From Chryseolinea serpens (GTDB lineage Bacteria; Bacteroidota; Bacteroidia; Cytophagales; Cyclobacteriaceae), in the NCBI RefSeq assembly GCF_900129725.1, contig NZ_FQWQ01000001.1, positions 2,976,001 through 3,040,000 on the forward strand: DNA of 64,000 nt, written 5' to 3'. The position numbers and the translations under genes were made by a program. Of this stretch, positions 26,056 through 34,854 are shown piece by piece (within the stretch, counting starts at the first letter, position 1; the number at the start of each line of letters is the position of its first letter). Below the pieces are notes generated by a model. That model had not been told where the DNA came from, did no database searches, and was given only the letters and a program-made list of their open reading frames with translations.

Positions 26056-26567
26056 GTGACTCCCAATGTTGTTCTCAGTTGTTTCATCGCCAAACGCAGG
26101 CGTGTTTTTATCGTTCCCAGGGGAATATTATGTTCATCAGCCAGTTCTGACTGCGTATAGCCCTTAAAATAAAGGTGTTCCACTACGAAACGTTGTTCTT
26201 CCGGAAGGTTTTTCAGGATGTCCTTTACACCAATGTCGTCGATGCCCTGCTCCAGGTATTCTGAGCGATCAATCCTATTTACGACATTGTCGATACCGGT
26301 GGTTTTCTTTTCCTTACTTATTTCGCGTGACCGCGTTTTGTCGATGGCCTGGTTGCGGGCCACGTTCAGGATCCAGGTGAAAAGCTTGCCCTTGGTGCTG
26401 TCGTAACTCTCGAATTTGTCCCAGATCTTCAGAAAAACGTCTTGCAACACTTCATCCGCAATGTCTTCTTTCCTGACAATGCGGAGAATGGCACCATACA
26501 ACGCCCCGGAATAGTGGTCGTAGAGATATTCCAGCGCCAGGCGGTCCTTCCCCCGCAACCGGCTCAC
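26052..26567 (-). CDS. ECF sigma-70 family RNA polymerase sigma factor
   Basis: A group IV sigma factor of 171 residues. Region 2 includes LEYLYDHYSGALYGAI and DEVLQDVFLKIWDKF. Region 4 includes LPEEQRFVVEHLYFKGYTQ and IPLGTIKTRLRLAMKQL. The start is a GTG reading into SRLRGKDRLALEYL. Homologues usually have about 8-15 residues before this point, and the in-frame upstream codons do read HIEESEL, but no ATG, GTG or TTG lies between the upstream in-frame TAA and this GTG. It forms an operon with the anti-sigma factor (4-nt overlap). The regulon is unknown; no target promoter motif can be derived here. Confidence 0.9.
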   Translation of the reverse strand: MSRLRGKDRLALEYLYDHYSGALYGAILRIVRKEDIADEVLQDVFLKIWDKFESYDSTKGKLFTWILNVARNQAIDKTRSREISKEKKTTGIDNVVNRIDRSEYLEQGIDDIGVKDILKNLPEEQRFVVEHLYFKGYTQSELADEHNIPLGTIKTRLRLAMKQLRTTLGVT

Positions 26568-26743
26568 AAGTTCTGACTCTTCGATATGTTGACGCGCAGG
26601 ACTGATGGTATTTAAGAGGGTATTTTAGGAAAGTAAATTAAATAGAACCGAATAAGCAAGATTGGGATGGACGGTCTACGCCGCCAAACCCTTAACGTTC
26701 TCTTTGCACTGCTGCACTTTCTTTGCTTTAGGAAGCGCGGCCC

Positions 26744-26836
26744 CGCCCGCTGAAGCTTTAGCCAAAGCGGCTTTGCCCGCCGAAGCTTTAGCCAAAGCGG
26801 GCGGGCTTTGCCCGCCGAAGCTTTAGCGAAGGCGGG
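26744..26836. repeat. Three tandem palindromic repeats
   Basis: GAAGCTTTAGC occurs at 26752, 26782 and 26817, each flanked by GCCCGC-type and GCGGG-type arms, with spacings of 30 and 35 nt. It matches the single copy at 5911-5936 in inverse orientation. The cluster fills most of the space just past the methyltransferase stop. Confidence 0.8.
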
Positions 26837-26845
26837 GAATTCAAA

Positions 26846-27622
26846 CTATTTCCGCACGATCAACAAAAGATCCAAAGCCTCCGAAGCATCATTCACAACA
26901 ACATAATCGGAGTGATGAATGTTTGTCACCAATGTATTGTCAGTGGATTGTAATTTATTCCGGTTCCAGCGATTCAAGATCTCATAAGGAATGCGCAAGA
27001 GCGATGCCGGCAACCTGTATTGCAAATTAAAAATATCGAACCACGTGATGCGCTCTACGGATTTCTTGTTCTCGGCATAATACGTCATCACCTTGTCATT
27101 CCCCGTGATGCCTCTCATCTCCACCGATGAAAAGATCTTCGCCGCCAGGGCTTTCAATTCCTGCGGCAAGTACTCGCGGATGTGCCAGGGATTTCGCGAC
27201 AGCGACATCTTCCGGTTTGGGGTGGTCACCAGCGCCGTGCCCCCGGGTTTGAGCACGCGGTGTATTTCTTTCAGGAAAAGAAAATCGTCTTCAATATGCT
27301 CGATCACCTGGAAACTAAAGATGCGGTCGTATGCGTTATCCTGCAGGCCGTTCAGCGGCGGGATGTTCATGCTGATGAATTTTCCGGAAGGATGCTTCTG
27401 CTGCAGTTGGTCGATGAGGGGTTTGATCTTGTCTACGGCCGTGAAGGTCCTGGCCTTTTCGATCAACGTGCCCACGCCCCGGCCTTCGCCGCAACCTACT
27501 TCCAGCACATCGCCCTCAACATAGTCCTGCGCCACAACATAGGCCTTGAAAAGACGTTGATGGATGGGATTGTCGGAGACGATCTCTTCGCTGGTGATTT
27601 CCGTTGTATATACTTTGGCCAT
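26846..27622 (-). CDS. Class I SAM-dependent methyltransferase
   Basis: A Rossmann-fold methyltransferase of 258 residues. Motif I is VLEVGCGEGRGVGTL. The acidic ribose-binding stretch is AVDKIKPLI. Motif IV is FSFQVIEHIEDDFLFLKE, followed by HRVLKPGGTALVTTPN. The substrate cannot be inferred; the layout resembles small-molecule or lipid/sugar methyltransferases (Methyltransf_11 type). Monocistronic, divergent from the GWxTD gene, with tandem palindromic repeats directly after its stop that may act as 3' structure. Confidence 0.85.
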   Translation of the reverse strand: MAKVYTTEITSEEIVSDNPIHQRLFKAYVVAQDYVEGDVLEVGCGEGRGVGTLIEKARTFTAVDKIKPLIDQLQQKHPSGKFISMNIPPLNGLQDNAYDRIFSFQVIEHIEDDFLFLKEIHRVLKPGGTALVTTPNRKMSLSRNPWHIREYLPQELKALAAKIFSSVEMRGITGNDKVMTYYAENKKSVERITWFDIFNLQYRLPASLLRIPYEILNRWNRNKLQSTDNTLVTNIHHSDYVVVNDASEALDLLLIVRK

Positions 27623-27791
27623 ATTGGCGGCAAAAATAAGGATTTGAGCTTGCCGGATCGCCGGTTTGGCACAATTTTAAAGCATGACCCCGCGTATGCA
27701 ACGGATTTTATCGTTTAACACTCAAAAAGCCTTACTTCCTTCACCTTCACGCTCGTACTTTTACAAAAGCTTCTTAATTTTCAAGTGACAT

Positions 27792-28961
27792 ATGCGATAC
27801 CTATTCATCGTCCTTTTACTGCTCACCCTGAGCGCCGGGGCCCAGACCCTGCGGGACATTAATTATAGCTTCCTCTACAATCCGGCCGAACCCTTCACCT
27901 TCGACGTGAAGGTGACGCGCAACGCCGCTGGCTGGACGGCCTTTTATAGCCTCACGCTTCGCGACACGACCCTGCGCGCAGACCAGTTCCTCGTGCAATG
28001 GGACACGCGCTCCTCGCTGGGCGACAAAGAAGGCACTCCCATCAATGGTGAGGCCATCACCAAAACCCTGGACAAATTCACCGCCGAGGGCGAGTTGAAG
28101 GTACCCCTCTCCAGCGCTCCCCTCATCTTAACCGCGAAAGTGCTCAACAACAACCTGAAACACGCATGGATCTACTGGCGCATCCTGGAACCCAACTACC
28201 CCACCAATGGATTCCTGACGACCAGCGCAAAACCCGTGACGACGTCTTATGTAAAAGTGAACACACCCGTGACGCTCCACGGTGACGAAGGCGCCCGCAT
28301 CGTATCGTACTACGGCGACGATTTTCCCGCCGCCGTGCCGGCCTTCTCCGAAGGAATGGCCCGCGTATCGCGAGGTCTGCACGTCGATACCACCATGGCC
28401 ATGATCGATGGCCAGGAAATATCTTTTCCCCGAAAAGGATTATACCTCGTTCAGAAAGATACGCTGAGCGCAGAGGGTGTCGCTTTTCGTGTAGAGGACG
28501 ACTATCCCCGGTTGGCGAGAATTCAGAGTCTGGCCGATCCGTTGATCTATGTGTGCACGCGCCAGGAATTTGATCGCGTAAAGGCTGCCAAGGGCGACAA
28601 GAAGGCTTTCGACCGTGTGATCCTGGGGATTACCGGCGACACGGAGCGCGCAAAACATTTTATGCGCACCTATTTTCGCCGCGTGGAGTTGGCCAATCAA
28701 TACTTTACTTCTTACAAGGAAGGCTGGAAAACCGATCGCGGTATGATCTATATTATTTTCGGATTGCCGCACGAGATCTTCCGCTTCAACGATCGCGAAG
28801 TGTGGCAATACAAGGATTCGATGTTCAAAAAGATAGAATTCACCTTCGTGAAATCGAGCACGCTCTTCGACCCCGACAATTTTGTGCTGATCCGCGACAA
28901 AAAATTTCAGGAGACGTGGTACGACGTGATCGACCTCTGGCGTAACGCCCGCTTTAACTAA
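27792..28961 (+). CDS. Exported GWxTD-domain protein
   Basis: A Bacteroidota protein of 389 residues with signal peptide MRYLFIVLLLLTLSAGAQ. A beta-rich middle part is followed by a C-terminal GWxTD domain (from about residue 300), whose signature reads YKEGWKTDRGMIYIIFGLP. The GWxTD domain is a named family without an assigned biochemical role. The protein is probably periplasmic or outer-membrane-associated. rsmI starts 8 nt after its stop, so the two are co-transcribed although functionally unrelated. Confidence 0.85.
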   Translation: MRYLFIVLLLLTLSAGAQTLRDINYSFLYNPAEPFTFDVKVTRNAAGWTAFYSLTLRDTTLRADQFLVQWDTRSSLGDKEGTPINGEAITKTLDKFTAEGELKVPLSSAPLILTAKVLNNNLKHAWIYWRILEPNYPTNGFLTTSAKPVTTSYVKVNTPVTLHGDEGARIVSYYGDDFPAAVPAFSEGMARVSRGLHVDTTMAMIDGQEISFPRKGLYLVQKDTLSAEGVAFRVEDDYPRLARIQSLADPLIYVCTRQEFDRVKAAKGDKKAFDRVILGITGDTERAKHFMRTYFRRVELANQYFTSYKEGWKTDRGMIYIIFGLPHEIFRFNDREVWQYKDSMFKKIEFTFVKSSTLFDPDNFVLIRDKKFQETWYDVIDLWRNARFN

Positions 28962-28969
28962 CGCGAGGC

Positions 28970-29653
28970 ATGGAGCAAAAGACATCACTCTATATTGTGC
29001 CCACCCCGATCGGCAACCTGGCCGATATTACACTGCGCGCACTGGACATTCTTAAGTCAGTAGACCTTATCCTGGCAGAAGACACGCGCACGTCGGGTTT
29101 TCTGTTGAAGCATTATGCCATCAGCAAGCCCTTGCAAAGCTTTCACAACTTTAACGAACACAAAGTGGTGAATCTTTTTATCCAGCGCATGGAGAAGGGC
29201 GAGGTGATGGCGCTGGTTTCGGATGCGGGCACACCGGGGATCTCCGATCCGGGCTTTCTCATCATCCGTGCCTGCCTGCAAGCCGGTTTGAAAGTGGAAT
29301 GTTTGCCGGGGGCCACGGCTTTTGTGCCGGCGCTGGTGAAATCGGGGTTGCCTTGCGACCGTTTTGTGTTCGAAGGCTTTTTGCCTGTGAAAAAAGGAAG
29401 ACAAACCCTGCTGACCGCGCTCGCCAAAGAAGAACGCACGATGATCTTTTATGAGTCGCCCTATCGGCTGGTGAAAACATTGGAGCACTTCAAGGAATAT
29501 TTCGGGAGCCAGCGCCGGGCATCGGTTTCGCGCGAGCTTTCAAAGATGTTTGAGGAAACCGTGAACGGCACACTGGAGGAGATCGCAATTCATTTTCAGT
29601 CGAAAGAAGTGAAGGGAGAGATCGTGATGGTGGTGGCCGGTTATGCGGAGTGA
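28970..29653 (+). CDS. rsmI: 16S rRNA (cytidine-1402-2'-O)-methyltransferase
   Basis: Methylates the ribose of C1402 in 16S rRNA in the ribosomal P-site. The 227-residue product is a tetrapyrrole-methylase-fold protein. It starts LYIVPTPIGNLADITLRAL, with LILAEDTRTSGFLL, the glycine-rich VSDAGTPGISDPG, LPGATAFVPALVKSGLP and FYESPYRLVKTL, all hallmarks of RsmI. It lacks the optional C-terminal extension seen in longer homologues. Second gene of a unit with the GWxTD gene. Confidence 0.95.
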   Translation: MEQKTSLYIVPTPIGNLADITLRALDILKSVDLILAEDTRTSGFLLKHYAISKPLQSFHNFNEHKVVNLFIQRMEKGEVMALVSDAGTPGISDPGFLIIRACLQAGLKVECLPGATAFVPALVKSGLPCDRFVFEGFLPVKKGRQTLLTALAKEERTMIFYESPYRLVKTLEHFKEYFGSQRRASVSRELSKMFEETVNGTLEEIAIHFQSKEVKGEIVMVVAGYAE

Positions 29654-29852
29654 GCAGGGGTTGAAATTGGGGTGATGCGCGTGACCTTCCGATTCGCGCC
29701 ACAGAAATAATTTGGCCCGGGCATCTACACAAGAATTAATATGAGAGGGCCATGTGGTGTTTCAGACCGGTTCGCTATCTTCACCTGCAGAAAAGGATAC
29801 CGGAAAACGATGGAGCCCCGTTATTCTGAAAATTTAAAATAAGACGAGCGAC

Positions 29853-30650
29853 ATGAATCTAAAGGAAATCCAAAAGAGCGTAAGAGAAGTTTGTGCCGAG
29901 GTAGGAGAATTTATCTATACGGAAGGAGCCAACTTCGACCGTTCACGCATCGAACAAAAGACCGGATTCAACAACCTTGTGTCGTATGTGGACAAAGAGG
30001 CGGAGCGGCGGCTTGTCAAAGTGTTGCACGCCATCCTGCCGCAGGCCGGCTTCATCACCGAAGAGGGCACGGTAGAACAATCCAAGACCAAAGAATACAA
30101 CTGGATCATCGACCCCCTGGACGGAACCACGAACTTTCTGCACGGCTTGCCCATCTATGCCATCAGCATCGGGCTGTCGCGCGGCGATAAAGTGGTGTTG
30201 GGCGCCATCTTTCACGTGGTGCGCAAAGAATGTTTTCACGCCATCGAGAACGACGACGCCTATTGCAACAACCAGATCATCCGCGTGTCGACCATCCCAA
30301 CCCTGAATGAAAGTTTACTCGCCACGGGTTTTCCCTACTATCATTTTGACAAAGGCGAAGTATACCTGGACATCATCAAAGAATTCCTGGAGCACACCCA
30401 CGGCATTCGCCGGCTGGGCAGCGCGGCCATCGACCTGGCCTATGTAGCGGCCGGTCGTCTGGAGGGATTTTTTGAATACAACCTCAACCCCTGGGATGTG
30501 GCGGCGGGTACCCTCATCGTGCAGCAGGCCGGTGGAAAAGTGACCGACTTCAAAGGCGGTAACAATTTCGTGTTTGGGGGCGAGCTGTGTGCCGCCAACG
30601 GCAATATGCACGGCGAAATGCTGAAGCTCATCAAGAACAAATGGTACTGA
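29853..30650 (+). CDS. Inositol monophosphatase family protein (SuhB-like)
   Basis: A Mg-dependent phosphomonoesterase of 265 residues. The metal-binding motif is WIIDPLDGTTNFLHG, with an upstream glutamate in ITEEGT. The C-terminal signature WDVAAGTLIVQQAGG is intact. Family members act on inositol-1-phosphate and related sugar or nucleotide phosphates; the substrate here cannot be told from sequence. The 200 nt before the start hold no gene. Single-gene unit. Confidence 0.93.
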   Translation: MNLKEIQKSVREVCAEVGEFIYTEGANFDRSRIEQKTGFNNLVSYVDKEAERRLVKVLHAILPQAGFITEEGTVEQSKTKEYNWIIDPLDGTTNFLHGLPIYAISIGLSRGDKVVLGAIFHVVRKECFHAIENDDAYCNNQIIRVSTIPTLNESLLATGFPYYHFDKGEVYLDIIKEFLEHTHGIRRLGSAAIDLAYVAAGRLEGFFEYNLNPWDVAAGTLIVQQAGGKVTDFKGGNNFVFGGELCAANGNMHGEMLKLIKNKWY

Positions 30651-30787
30651 GCCCAGCAATGTAACGTCACTGGGGGTAAGCCGTCTTGTCGCCAACGAAA
30701 AGGTCTTCGTGGTGTGCTTTCTGTTCTGAAAAAATCGATCTACCTTCACTCCTTTCATTGTAAACAAAACAACTAACCTTTCGTTGT

Positions 30788-33631
30788 ATGAGGATGACAT
30801 CCATCAACCCAATCATATCGTCATGGAAACGGCCCGGCGCTTTTTTCATGCTCCTGCTGCTGGCGCTTACCGGCGCCGCGCAAGACCAGCTCACGGACAA
30901 ACTCCCTGTCGACCCCCGGCTGAAAGTGGGCAAACTGGCCAACGGCCTGACCTACTACATTCAGAAAAATTCAAGACCGGAAAAGAAAGTAGAGCTTCGG
31001 CTGGTCGTTAACGCCGGCTCCATCCTCGAAGAGGACGACCAACAAGGATTGGCACACTTCACGGAGCACATGGCCTTCAACGGTTCCAAAAATTTCAAGA
31101 AGAACGACCTGGTTTCGTTTTTGCAATCCATCGGCGTAGAGTTTGGTGCCGACCTGAATGCCTACACAGGATTTGACGAAACCGTTTACATTCTGCCGAC
31201 CCCCACCGAGAAAAAGGAGAACATTGAAAAAGGGTTCCAAATCCTTGAAGACTGGGCCACCACGGTCGCCTTCGAGAATGGTGAGATCGACAAAGAACGC
31301 GGCGTAGTCCTGGAAGAATCACGGCTGGGCAAAGGCGCCGAAGACCGGATGTTCCGCGTGGTCTATCCCAAATTGTTTGAAGGATCCAAGTATGCCACCC
31401 GTCTCCCCATCGGGAAAGACGACATTCTGAAAAATTTTAAATATGATGCCATCAAACGCTTCTACAAAGATTGGTATCGCCCCGACCTGATGGCCGTGAT
31501 CGTGGTGGGCGACATCGACCCTGCGGAAGCCGAACGTCTCGTGAAACTGCATTTTGAAAAAATAAAAGCACCCGCCTCATCCAAAGCCCGCAGCTATGCG
31601 GATGTTCCCGCACGCACGAAAAGTGAAGGGCTGGTGGTGACAGACCCCGAGGCCACCAACCCCGTGATCGAGATCTTCTATTCCAGCAAAAAGACCAAAG
31701 ACGAAACCACGGTGGGCGACTACCGCGACTACCTTGTGCGTTCACTGTTCACCTCGCTGATGGGTCAACGCCTGCAGGAGCTGACACAAAAAGCCGAGCC
31801 GCCTTTCATTTTTGGCGCCAGCAACATCGGCGGTTTTGCACGCGGCTTTGAGGGATACCAGTTGTTTGCCTATGTGGGAAAAACCGGTGTTGAAGTAGCC
31901 ATGAATGCCCTGATCCAGGAAAACGAACGCGCCCGTCGCTATGGCTTCACGGCCACCGAACTGGACCGCCTGAAGAAAATGATGATGAAAGGAATTGAAC
32001 GCAGCTACAACGAACGCGACAAAACCGAATCATCCAACATCGTGTCGGAATATGTGCGAAACTTCCTGGAAAAAGAACCGATCCCCGGCATCGAGAACGA
32101 ATACAAATATTTCAAAGCCTATCTCGACGGCATCACGCTCGATGAAGTGAACGCGTTCGCCGCCAAGACCATTCCGCCCCCGGCCGACCATCGCCTGGTG
32201 GTGTTGAGCAGCCCGGAAAAAGTAGATTTCAAAATTCCGACCAACGCCGAGTTGCTGGCCATGGCCGATGAAGCTTCCAAGAAAGATCCCGGCGCTTATG
32301 AGGAAAAAGCGATAGCCGCCGCGTTGCTCGACAAAGCTCCCGCTGCCGGCACCATCACTTCTGAAAAACAAAATCAAGCGTTGGGCACCACGGAACTCAC
32401 CCTTAGCAACGGCGTGAAAGTTATTCTGAAATCAACCGACTTCAAGAATGACCAGGTGATCATGAACGCGTCGCGCTTTGGCGGCCAGTATTTGTTCGAT
32501 CCCTCCAAAGACCGCTTCAACGCCGAGTTTGCCTCCACGGTGGTAGGGCAAATGGGTGTTGGACAATTTTCGCCGCTCGACCTGCGCAAAGTGCTGGCCG
32601 GAAAAACGGCGACGGTATCGCCGCGCATCGGCACCATTTCGGAAACGCTCAACGGACAATGCAGCGCCGTGGATGTAGAAACGATGTTGCAGCTCACGTA
32701 TCTCTACTTCACGCAACCGCGCAAAGACGACGACCTGTTCAAGTCGTTTGTCTCCAAGCAACAAGCCTTGTATCAAAACATGGCATCGGATCCTCAGTTT
32801 ACTTTCCAGGATTCGGTGATCTCCATCCTCTATAAAAATCAGCCGTGGGCACCCAAGCTGCCCAAGCCCGAGAATTTTTCAAAGATCGACGAGCAGCGTG
32901 CGCTGGATATTTACAAAGAACGCTTTGGCAACGCCAACGGCTTCACCTTCGTGCTGGTAGGTAAATTCGACCTGGCCGCGATCAAACCTTTGCTGGCCAC
33001 CTACCTCGCCAGCCTCCCGTCGACACAACAGAGGTCAACCTTCAAAGATGTGGGCTTGCGCCCGGTGAAGGGAACGGTGAAAAAAGAGATCCGGAAAGGC
33101 ACGGAGCCCAAGAGCTTCATCCGCATGTTCTGGAACGGTGAAGCACCCTACTCGGAAGCAGAGCACCTGAAACTCGAGGCCCTGACGGAAGTGCTCAACA
33201 TCAAACTCATCGAAACGCTGCGCGAAGACCTGAGCGGCATTTACGGTGGCGGCATGTATGGCAACCTGAACAAGTACCCCTATAACTATTATTCCGCAGG
33301 CGTGTCGCTTCCCTGTGGTCCGGAGAATGTAGACAAGCTGATCAAGGCTACCATGGCCGAAATTGAAAAGATGAAAACGAATGGTCCCTCCGAAACCGAC
33401 CTGAACAAGGTGAAGGAAACCTGGAAACAACAATACGAAGTGAACATCAAAGACAACACCTTCTGGGCACGCCAGCTGCTGCAAAGCGCAGAACTCGGCA
33501 GCACCGGCGGCGAAGTGTTGAGCTATGAAAAACGCATCGCGGCCCTCACCCCCAAGGACGTGAAAGATGCCGCCAACAAATATCTCAACATGAGTAACTT
33601 TGTTCAGGTAGTGCTTTACCCTGAGAAATAG
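30788..33631 (+). CDS. M16 family zinc metallopeptidase
   Basis: A pitrilysin/insulinase-family peptidase of 947 residues, exported by the segment GAFFMLLLLALTGAAQ after a basic N-terminus. The inverted zinc motif HFTEH gives His90, Glu93 (base) and His94. The third ligand lies in the downstream GEIDKERGVVLEE, as in active M16 proteins. The single chain holds two M16 units: the first catalytic, the second (from about residue 520) without HxxEH and presumably structural. Probably periplasmic degradation of small peptides. A strong terminator follows. Confidence 0.93.
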   Translation: MRMTSINPIISSWKRPGAFFMLLLLALTGAAQDQLTDKLPVDPRLKVGKLANGLTYYIQKNSRPEKKVELRLVVNAGSILEEDDQQGLAHFTEHMAFNGSKNFKKNDLVSFLQSIGVEFGADLNAYTGFDETVYILPTPTEKKENIEKGFQILEDWATTVAFENGEIDKERGVVLEESRLGKGAEDRMFRVVYPKLFEGSKYATRLPIGKDDILKNFKYDAIKRFYKDWYRPDLMAVIVVGDIDPAEAERLVKLHFEKIKAPASSKARSYADVPARTKSEGLVVTDPEATNPVIEIFYSSKKTKDETTVGDYRDYLVRSLFTSLMGQRLQELTQKAEPPFIFGASNIGGFARGFEGYQLFAYVGKTGVEVAMNALIQENERARRYGFTATELDRLKKMMMKGIERSYNERDKTESSNIVSEYVRNFLEKEPIPGIENEYKYFKAYLDGITLDEVNAFAAKTIPPPADHRLVVLSSPEKVDFKIPTNAELLAMADEASKKDPGAYEEKAIAAALLDKAPAAGTITSEKQNQALGTTELTLSNGVKVILKSTDFKNDQVIMNASRFGGQYLFDPSKDRFNAEFASTVVGQMGVGQFSPLDLRKVLAGKTATVSPRIGTISETLNGQCSAVDVETMLQLTYLYFTQPRKDDDLFKSFVSKQQALYQNMASDPQFTFQDSVISILYKNQPWAPKLPKPENFSKIDEQRALDIYKERFGNANGFTFVLVGKFDLAAIKPLLATYLASLPSTQQRSTFKDVGLRPVKGTVKKEIRKGTEPKSFIRMFWNGEAPYSEAEHLKLEALTEVLNIKLIETLREDLSGIYGGGMYGNLNKYPYNYYSAGVSLPCGPENVDKLIKATMAEIEKMKTNGPSETDLNKVKETWKQQYEVNIKDNTFWARQLLQSAELGSTGGEVLSYEKRIAALTPKDVKDAANKYLNMSNFVQVVLYPEK

Positions 33632-33654
33632 ATCATACGATTCTGATCTCTCTG

Positions 33655-33692
33655 AAAGCCTTCCCGTCAAACCGGGAAGGCTTTCTTTTTTA
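33655..33692 (+). terminator. Rho-independent terminator after the M16 gene
   Basis: Arms AAAGCCTTCCCG (33655-33666) and CGGGAAGGCTTT (33673-33684) followed by CTTTTTTA. Confidence 0.88.
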
Positions 33693-33771
33693 TCATCCAT
33701 TTTTGCGCCGGGCGGCAACCTGGGCGCTGATCATTACGTTGTCCCGAATAACCCCCCAACCCCCCTCTGTT

Positions 33772-34572
33772 ATGAAATTCAATTTCTTGCCTGTGTTGTT
33801 CATGGCCGTTGTGTTTATCGGTTGCAACAACGATGATGACGTCGTCCCGGAAACGCCCGTGCCGGTTCTGGGGCCCAAGCTGACATCGGCTACCACGCAT
33901 TTCCTTGGAAAGAATGGCTTCCGGCCAGGCGACAAAAATGAATACACTTACGACGACTACGGCCGGTTGTCCGTGAAGGAATACTCCACCTACGACATCC
34001 TTTCCCAAAAATTCAATTTGATTTCCGTCACCCGTTTCACCTACGCGTCCAACAAGCTGAAGACCATGGACGAAATCATCAGCGGTGTGCAGCGACAGAT
34101 CACGCAGTATAGCTACACGGGCGATAAGCTCACCAAAATGGTGCGCAACGGCGAGAACATCACCACGGAAGTGACCATCCAATATTTGCCCGGCGACACC
34201 ATCCAGGCTTTCTATCAGCATAGCAACGGCCGCTCATTTACCTACGTGTTTCACGCGCCCCAGGGCAACATCCGCTATGAAAAAACGATCAACGATTCGC
34301 ATGCCCTTTCCAGCGTCGTCACGAATGAATTCGACGGCCACATCAATCCCTATAGCTTGTTGGGCTACACCGACATCCTGTTCTCCAATTTGTCGAAAAG
34401 CAACAAGATAAAGACCGAAAGCGCCTACTACACCAACCTCCCCAACTCGGTGCCGACAACGTATGACTATACGTACAACGACGATGGCCTACCGCTCGTG
34501 CAAACCGTCATCTACAAATCATATCCCAACCAGGATGTGGAGACAAAGATGATGGTGGTGTTCGAATACTAG
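33772..34572 (+). CDS. Uncharacterised lipoprotein
   Basis: Not recognised beyond being a lipoprotein. From the ATG at 33772 the 266-residue product starts MKFNFLPVLFMAVVFIGC, with a lipobox Cys at residue 18 followed by an acidic NDDD linker that favours outer-membrane or surface sorting in Bacteroidota. The rest is beta-rich with YD-like phrases (YTYDDYGRLSVKEY, YDYTYNDDGLP), as in Bacteroidota DUF4595-like lipoproteins. An earlier in-frame start would add 23 residues overlapping non-signal sequence and is rejected. Single gene after a strong terminator. Confidence 0.8.
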   Translation: MKFNFLPVLFMAVVFIGCNNDDDVVPETPVPVLGPKLTSATTHFLGKNGFRPGDKNEYTYDDYGRLSVKEYSTYDILSQKFNLISVTRFTYASNKLKTMDEIISGVQRQITQYSYTGDKLTKMVRNGENITTEVTIQYLPGDTIQAFYQHSNGRSFTYVFHAPQGNIRYEKTINDSHALSSVVTNEFDGHINPYSLLGYTDILFSNLSKSNKIKTESAYYTNLPNSVPTTYDYTYNDDGLPLVQTVIYKSYPNQDVETKMMVVFEY

Positions 34573-34821
34573 GATCCACCAAAAAAAACGGGTGGCTGCC
34601 GGGGATGCCACGACTCCTTGGACGAAGCCATCCAGCTCGCTCATCCAAACCCAACACGCTCCCTTGGAAGCCAGCGCTGTTGCATTCGAAGAACCACCAT
34701 GTGAGCAAGAGCCTTCCTAAGCCCGGCCTCCGCATGTGCTAACATACTTTAGTTTGCTGCGACGGCGCAAAAGAACCTCGATAAAAGCGAGCGCGCAGTA
34801 TTATTTATTTTTTGTGATACT

Positions 34822-34829
34822 TATATTTG
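34822..34829 (+). promoter_or_regulatory. Bacteroidota -7 element upstream of lysC
   Basis: TATATTTG fits TAnnTTTG and lies 25 nt before the ATG. The rest of the gap 34573-34821 shows no gene, only a weak CCACC/GGTGG inverted repeat just past the lipoprotein stop. Confidence 0.55.
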
Positions 34830-34854
34830 CCCGTTTTAAAAAATATAAGAAGCT

